Part shown: piece by piece, positions 6,465 to 10,315 of the stretch
Numbering within the stretch: the first letter of the stretch is position 1
Layout of the letters: every line of letters starts with the position of its first letter
Program-made: the position numbers and the translations under genes
Notes under the pieces: model-generated
Databases searched by the model: none
What the model was told of the DNA's origin: nothing
What the model saw: only the letters and a program-made list of their open reading frames with translations
Source of the DNA: JBAYZQ01 sp041672385
Lineage (GTDB): Bacteria > Spirochaetota > Spirochaetia > Sphaerochaetales > Sphaerochaetaceae
Reading direction: 5' to 3'
DNA length: 10,315 nucleotides
Assembly (NCBI GenBank): GCA_041672385.1
Contig: JBAYZQ010000079.1
Location: 1-10,315 of the forward strand

Positions 6465-6493
6465 CTTTTACAACTTTTAAAACTGTTTGTCAA
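6465..6493 (-). promoter_or_regulatory. Promoter of the tRNA-Arg gene
   Basis: On the minus strand a perfect -35 TTGACA (6493-6488), a 17-bp spacer and a 4/6 -10 hexamer TAAAAG (6470-6465) are present. The predicted start is near 6458, giving a 5' leader of only about 5 nt before the mature tRNA end at 6453. Confidence 0.7.
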
Positions 6494-6542
6494 TGGAAGT
6501 AATTCTATCAAATCGTTACGTTTTGATTACTAAAAATTTTCC

Positions 6543-6572
6543 TTGACAGTAAGAGACTTCTTCTATTATTAT
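6543..6572 (+). promoter_or_regulatory. Promoter of the membrane protein/winged-helix/MacB-type ABC operon
   Basis: A perfect -35 TTGACA (6543-6548) is followed after 18 bp by a 5/6 -10 hexamer TATTAT (6567-6572). The predicted start near 6579 lies inside the 30-bp palindrome at 6575-6604. It is divergent from the tRNA promoter, with about 50 bp between the two -35 elements. Confidence 0.72.
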
Positions 6573-6574
6573 TG

Positions 6575-6604
6575 TTTATGATATAAACTAGTTTGTATCA
6601 TAAA
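6575..6604. promoter_or_regulatory. Near-perfect 30-bp palindrome, probable operator of the second ABC operon
   Basis: The left arm TTTATGATATAAACT mirrors the right arm AGTTTGTATCATAAA in 14 of 15 positions; the single break is T6584 against G6595. The centre is ACTAGT. The block begins 3 bp after the -10 hexamer and covers the predicted start, so a bound dimer or pair of dimers should block transcription. The natural candidate ligand is the winged-helix protein encoded in the same operon (7288-7593). It is AT-rich and lacks a T-run, so it is not a terminator. Confidence 0.78.
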
Positions 6605-6631
6605 TTAGATAAATATAAGAGGGATTGACAT

Positions 6632-7291
6632 ATGGAGAAGGACAAACTTGAAGAAAAGGCTAAAAATCAAGAAATTTTGGAAGCGTTTGATACAATTAAA
6701 ACTCTTCGTAGTGGACTTAAAAAAAACTTAAAACTTTTAAGACCAGCAGTAATAAGTCCAAGCTTTTTTAAAATGGCGAAACAAATTCTTATTGTTAGTT
6801 TTATATTATTTGCCCTTGTTTTTTATAAAGATTCTACAAATGACAATTCTTTTTTAATTGATGCATTATTTGTAATTGGAATTCTCTTTATTTTAATATT
6901 TACAATCATTCAAAAAATTAGAATAACAAAAGATACCTTGGGAAATAAGTTAATAACAATAGCCATATTAGGGTCTTCAAAAAAACTAATTGAAATGTTA
7001 GTTTGTTTTATTATTTGTTTTGTAGGTGTGTTTTTCTATGCCAAAAATAATGGTGTATATTGGATAATAGTCCCTTTTGTATTTTCAATGTTAGGCATTG
7101 AAACAATAGAAATTGCAAGTTATTTAGATTTAAAATATTTTAATCTTGAAGGTTTTGCTATGTTAGTTGGTGGTGCGATAATGCTAATTTTTTATAATGG
7201 AACTTTCTTACTTACTTGGATAATGGGAATATGGTTAATATATCTTTTGGTAACAATAGTGTCTTTAGAATTGGAGAATTCAGCCAAATGA
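6632..7291 (+). CDS. Polytopic membrane protein of unknown function, operon leader gene
   Basis: This encodes 219 residues that I do not recognise as a named family. A charged, probably helical N-terminal stretch (residues 1-40, MEKDKLEEKAKNQEILEAF) is followed by hydrophobic segments near 50-66, 75-93, 119-137, 142-162, 172-188 and 190-212, about six helices, with a basic loop KIRITKDTLGNK around 95-107. No catalytic motif, cysteine pair or ATP-binding motif is seen. The ATG at 6632 has GAGGG 8 nt upstream, a strong site. It is the first gene after the operator and ends in an ATGA overlap with the winged-helix regulator, so the two are translated together. Roles that fit the position are a membrane sensor or sequestering partner of the regulator, or an accessory subunit of the ABC system. 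Both are inference. Confidence 0.88.
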   Translation: MEKDKLEEKAKNQEILEAFDTIKTLRSGLKKNLKLLRPAVISPSFFKMAKQILIVSFILFALVFYKDSTNDNSFLIDALFVIGILFILIFTIIQKIRITKDTLGNKLITIAILGSSKKLIEMLVCFIICFVGVFFYAKNNGVYWIIVPFVFSMLGIETIEIASYLDLKYFNLEGFAMLVGGAIMLIFYNGTFLLTWIMGIWLIYLLVTIVSLELENSAK

Positions 7292-7593
7292 GGATACCTA
7301 AATTAAATAAAACCATTCATGAACAAACAAAACTTAGAATTTTGGTATACCTTACCTCTTCTGAAAATGTAAGCAATGATTTTACAAAAATAAAAAAAGA
7401 CCTTGAAATGACAGCAGGTAATTTAAGTATTCAGTTGTCTAAACTAGAAAATGAAGAGTTAATAAAAATTAATAAAAAGTTAATTAATAAGAAAAGTAGA
7501 ACAGAAGTCGAAATAACAGAAAAAGGTAAAAATGCTCTTTCTGATTATCTAACAGAATTGGAAAAACTGCTAAGTGCAGTAAAAGGAGAGTAG
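7288..7593 (+). CDS. Small winged-helix transcriptional regulator (MarR/ArsR-like wHTH)
   Basis: This is a 101-residue protein. The fold reads as a single winged-helix domain: LNKTIHEQTKLRILVYL (helix 1, residues 5-21), the DFTKIKKDLEMTAGNLSIQLSKLENEELI helix-turn-helix with a recognition helix around AGNLSIQLSKLE, then the wing KINKKLINKKSRTEVEITEKGK and a C-terminal dimerisation helix (ALSDYLTELEKLL). It resembles the 'winged helix DNA-binding domain' group of stand-alone repressors (HTH_34-like) of about 100 residues. The start at 7288 is chosen because it gives the ATGA overlap with the upstream gene and has GGAGA 10 nt before it; the frame stays open to 7216 but that part lies inside the membrane protein gene. 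The likely job is repression of its own operon at 6575-6604. The inducer is unknown and no effector-binding domain is present. Confidence 0.9.
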   Translation: MRIPKLNKTIHEQTKLRILVYLTSSENVSNDFTKIKKDLEMTAGNLSIQLSKLENEELIKINKKLINKKSRTEVEITEKGKNALSDYLTELEKLLSAVKGE

Positions 7594-7598
7594 TAATT

Positions 7599-8303
7599 GT
7601 GAAACTAATTGAAACGATTGAACTTAGTAAAGTTTACAAAACTGTAAGTGAAGATGTCCATGCCTTAACAAAAATAAACCTTGAAATTGAAGAAGGAGAA
7701 CTATGTGCAATTTCTGGACCTTCAGGAAGTGGAAAAACGACTCTGTTGAATTTAATTGCACTTCTTGACAAACCAACAGAGGGAGATGTGAAGCTTGATG
7801 GAGTTTTATACCAAAGTTTAAGTGAAAACCAAAGAACAGCACTAAGACGTGATCAAATAGGAATGATATTCCAGTCCTTTAACCTTATTCCTGTTTTAAG
7901 TGCTTGGGAAAATGTTGAACTTGCTTTAAATGTTCTTCCAAAGGAAACTTTGGAAAAAAAACTTGGAATAAAGACAAAAGAAGATAGAAAAAAAATATGT
8001 TTTAAATCACTTGAAGAAGTTGGTCTTAAGGGACTTGAAAATCGAAGGCCTAATGAACTTTCAGGAGGTCAACAACAACGAATTTCGATAGCAAGAGCTA
8101 TTGTAAAACAACCGAAAGTATTGCTTGCAGATGAGCCAACAGCTAATCTAGATAGAAAAAATGGAGAGAAAATACTCGAAGTTATTGGTTTGCTAAATAA
8201 GGAAAAAGGACTTACTTGCATATATTCTTCTCATGACAAACTTGTACTTGATCATGTAAGAAGGATTATTAGACTTGTAGATGGGAGAGTAACAGATGTT
8301 TAA
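7599..8303 (+). CDS. ABC transporter ATP-binding protein, MacB/LolD type
   Basis: This 234-residue ATPase starts at GTG 7599, fixed by AGGAGAG ending 8 nt upstream inside the last codons of the regulator gene. Motifs are Walker A GPSGSGKTT (40-48), Q-loop Gln92 (MIFQSFNLIPVLSAWENVELAL), signature LSGGQQQR (154-161), Walker B VLLADEP (174-180, Asp178 and Glu179), ANLD D-loop and the switch His212 (SSHD). The phrase FQSFNLIPVLSAWENV and the ADEPTANLD block place it in the MacB/LolD/FtsE group, whose ATPases drive mechanotransmission through FtsX-like permeases instead of moving substrate through a membrane pore. It overlaps the next permease gene by 8 bp. Typical roles of the group are lipoprotein release, export from the periplasm, or peptide antibiotic defence; which applies here is not visible. 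Confidence 0.96.
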   Translation: MKLIETIELSKVYKTVSEDVHALTKINLEIEEGELCAISGPSGSGKTTLLNLIALLDKPTEGDVKLDGVLYQSLSENQRTALRRDQIGMIFQSFNLIPVLSAWENVELALNVLPKETLEKKLGIKTKEDRKKICFKSLEEVGLKGLENRRPNELSGGQQQRISIARAIVKQPKVLLADEPTANLDRKNGEKILEVIGLLNKEKGLTCIYSSHDKLVLDHVRRIIRLVDGRVTDV

Positions 8304-9558
8304 AATGGCATTTAGATCTCTATTCCGCTACGGAAAGAGAACAGCTATTACTGTTTTTGCAATATCTATTGGAGTTGCTTTGGCAATATTTACAAAAGGC
8401 GTTCTCATTGGAGTTGATTTGGATTCAACTAGAAACCTAATAAAATATGAAACTGGAGGCGCCAAAGTGTTCCCAAAAGGGTATTTTGAGGATATGAAGT
8501 ACTTTCCAGTTGATAAATTTATTGAGAGGGAAGAAAAAGAAGAAATATTCAAAAAAATCAGCGAGCTTGATAAAGATATTAAATTTACTGGAGAGTTTAT
8601 AAGTAGCGGTGAAGTAATGTTTTATGAAGACCCTTTTCCCGCTTCTGGAAGTGTAAAGGCAATTATTCATACCCTCCCTTATAATCAGGAAGTTTATGAA
8701 ATAAATAAAGATAATTTAGAAGGCTCTTGGCTTGAAAAAAATAGTGATGAGGTTGTGATTGGATCAAAACTAGCTGATGATATGAAGGCCAAAATTGGTT
8801 ACTACCTCACTATTCAAAGTCGAGGAAGAGATGGTTTCCTTCAAGCTTTTGATGTGAAAATTGGAGGTATTTTAAATACAGGTAATCCAGTAATAGATGC
8901 ATCGGCTGTATATGTTGATATGGATTTTACCGATTCTTTATTTGAACTTAATGGTGGAGTTAATTCAATTGTCTTTAACTGGGGAAATGATATAGTTCAA
9001 ACAATAAACCAGACAACAGACAAAGTTTCAATAATTAGAGCTATTGCCTCTAGTTTAGGAGATTTTGAAACCTATGATTGGGAAGATCTTTCAAGTGATT
9101 TGATTGCACTTCAAAAGACCAAGGATGCTTCTTCAGGAATCCTTTTATTTTTCTTGTTTATTATTGCAACAGTAGGAATTACAAATACTATGCTTATGGC
9201 AGTTAGTGAAAGAAAAAATGAAATAGCCATGCTTAGAGCTCTGGGATATAAAGGTTCTTACATAAAAAGCCTATTTGCAATTGAAGGTGGTCTTATAGGA
9301 GCTATAGGAGCTATTTGTGGAGCAATTCTTGGTTTGTTAATAGTTTGGCCTTGTAAAGTTTATGGCATTGATTTTTCAAGTTTAATGGGTGATATGGATA
9401 TTGGTTATAGAATTAATGCAATCATGTATGCAGCTATTGATATGAAAAGTATTATTTTAATTGTTCTATTTGCTTTTGGTGTAAGTGTATTATCTGCATG
9501 GATTGCAGTAAGGCATTCTTCAAAGGGTGAAATTTCTGAAATAATGAGGAGAATATAA
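8296..9558 (+). CDS. FtsX/MacB-like ABC transporter permease, first of two
   Basis: This is a 420-residue inner-membrane protein with the four-helix MacB/LolC/E layout. TM1 is near residues 15-38, a large extracytoplasmic domain (MacB-PCD-like) spans about 39-278, and TM2-TM4 lie near 279-301, 327-351 and 384-405. The cytoplasmic coupling segment after TM2, SERKNEIAMLRALGYKGSYIKSLFAIEG, is the classic FtsX-family signature. The extracytoplasmic domain includes the usual VVIGSKLADDMKAKIGYYLTIQSR block. The ATG at 8296 has GGGAGAG 6 nt upstream and overlaps the ATPase gene by 8 bp. It ends at TAATG, sharing one base with the second permease. Together with the next gene it should form a heterodimeric permease. 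The N-terminus has no separate periplasmic adaptor motif, and no adaptor gene is visible in the window. Confidence 0.95.
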   Translation: MFKMAFRSLFRYGKRTAITVFAISIGVALAIFTKGVLIGVDLDSTRNLIKYETGGAKVFPKGYFEDMKYFPVDKFIEREEKEEIFKKISELDKDIKFTGEFISSGEVMFYEDPFPASGSVKAIIHTLPYNQEVYEINKDNLEGSWLEKNSDEVVIGSKLADDMKAKIGYYLTIQSRGRDGFLQAFDVKIGGILNTGNPVIDASAVYVDMDFTDSLFELNGGVNSIVFNWGNDIVQTINQTTDKVSIIRAIASSLGDFETYDWEDLSSDLIALQKTKDASSGILLFFLFIIATVGITNTMLMAVSERKNEIAMLRALGYKGSYIKSLFAIEGGLIGAIGAICGAILGLLIVWPCKVYGIDFSSLMGDMDIGYRINAIMYAAIDMKSIILIVLFAFGVSVLSAWIAVRHSSKGEISEIMRRI

Positions 9559-10315
9559 TGTGGACATTGGCTGTAAAAAATATATTTAGAAATAGACGAA
9601 GAACAGTCCTATCAGGCATTGCCATTTTAGTTGCAGCTCTCATTATTTGTTTAATGCTGGCCTTTGAAACTGGAATGATTGATGATATGAGGGAAAATGT
9701 TATTAACCATGTTATAGGTGATTACCGAGTAAGAATTAAAGAATACAGTGAAAACGAACGAGTTTCTCCTTTGCAGTTTTATTTGGAAGATGTAACACAA
9801 GTTATGAAGGCTTTAGAGTCTGTAGAAGGAGTGGAAAAAGCCGTACCTCTTACTACTATTGGAATTTCAATATGGCAGGGTGATAATTCTAATGAAGCTG
9901 TTATGATTGGAACGGATTTAAAAAAAAGTAATTTTTTTAACGATAAAAAGTCGGAAATACTTGAAGGAGAACTTCCTAAGGAAGGGGAAAAGAAAGTTGC
10001 TATTACAGAAAGTTTGGCAAAAAAATTAAACTTAAAAATTGGAGATCGATTTACCTTTCTTACAAAGACAGCTTCTGGAGGTTCAAATGCCCTTGGAGTT
10101 GAAGTCTCAGCCATAGTTTATCTTCAAGATTCCGATATTAGTGATTCTACAGTTTTTATACCTTATGACGTATTATCAAAAACTCTAAGAATGAAGGATG
10201 GAGCTATTCAAATTCAAGTGTTTTCTAGTGGAAACAACATTGAAATGAAGGAAAAAGCATTGTTGAATTCAATTTCTACCTTTAAAGGAAACTTTGAAAT
10301 TAAACATTGGTCAAA
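9558..10315 (+). CDS. FtsX/MacB-like ABC transporter permease, second of two, 3'-truncated by the window edge
   Basis: The frame opens at ATG 9558, overlapping the previous stop by one base (TAATG), with GAGGAGA 5 nt upstream, and stays open to the last base; 252 codons are visible. The protein starts MWTLAVKNIFRNRRRTVLSG, a typical FtsX-family N-terminus with an arginine-rich cytoplasmic segment before TM1 (residues about 17-37). The rest visible is extracytoplasmic: an SVEGVEKAVPLTT block, then the conserved VAITESLAKKLNLKIGDRFTFLTK segment, matching the equivalent block of the first permease. The three C-terminal helices are expected beyond the window. The two permeases differ clearly in sequence, so this looks like an old heterodimer and not a recent duplication. 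Confidence 0.93.
   Translation, partial: MWTLAVKNIFRNRRRTVLSGIAILVAALIICLMLAFETGMIDDMRENVINHVIGDYRVRIKEYSENERVSPLQFYLEDVTQVMKALESVEGVEKAVPLTTIGISIWQGDNSNEAVMIGTDLKKSNFFNDKKSEILEGELPKEGEKKVAITESLAKKLNLKIGDRFTFLTKTASGGSNALGVEVSAIVYLQDSDISDSTVFIPYDVLSKTLRMKDGAIQIQVFSSGNNIEMKEKALLNSISTFKGNFEIKHWS

Noticed and set aside
6339..6533. Open frame of 64 codons on the plus strand (CAIRTRDPFLRREVLYPAELREQG)
   Set aside because: This peptide is the well-known false translation of the antisense strand of a tRNA gene; the segment is tRNA-Arg(CCT).
9779..10114. Open frame of 111 codons on the minus strand
   Set aside because: It lies wholly inside the second FtsX-type permease, which has clear family motifs on the plus strand, and has no ribosome binding site or recognisable domain.
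1..10315. CRISPR array, insertion sequence, prophage or conjugative genes
   Set aside because: No spaced direct repeats, terminal inverted repeats, transposase, integrase or phage-like genes are visible; base composition looks even throughout.

Overview
The window is AT-rich (roughly one third G+C by eye), densely coded bacterial DNA with strong purine-rich ribosome binding sites, good sigma70-type promoters and many overlapping genes. There is no insertion sequence, phage gene, CRISPR array or rRNA. The taxon is not certain. The DNA topoisomerase I ends in repeat modules and has no Cys4 zinc ribbons, which argues against a typical Bacillus/Clostridium lineage. Together with a lipoprotein signal and low G+C this is compatible with a spirochaete or a similar low-G+C anaerobe, but that is only a weak inference.

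Region 1 (1-4460) is housekeeping. It holds the 3' part of ychF (ribosome-associated ATPase, N-terminus outside the window), a convergent gene for an unrecognised lipoprotein, and topA (DNA topoisomerase I) with its own promoter and a clear intrinsic terminator.

Region 2 (4482-6324) is an export operon: a strong promoter, an intricate nested-palindrome site covering the predicted transcription start, an AbrB/SpoVT-type regulator, an ABC-2 type ATPase and an ABC-2 type permease. All genes overlap. The small regulator very probably controls the operon through the palindromes.

Region 3 (6341-6493) is a single tRNA-Arg(CCT) gene on the minus strand with its own promoter and hairpin terminator.

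Region 4 (6543-10315, running off the window) is a second transporter operon: a promoter followed directly by a near-perfect 30-bp palindrome, an unrecognised membrane protein of about six helices, a small winged-helix regulator, a MacB/LolD-type ATPase and two FtsX/MacB-type permeases, the second incomplete. Genes overlap or nearly touch throughout.

The two transporter operons share one logic: promoter, palindrome at the transcription start, small regulator encoded early, then an ABC system. They use unrelated regulators and transporter classes. The least understood component is the membrane protein coupled to the winged-helix regulator in region 4.
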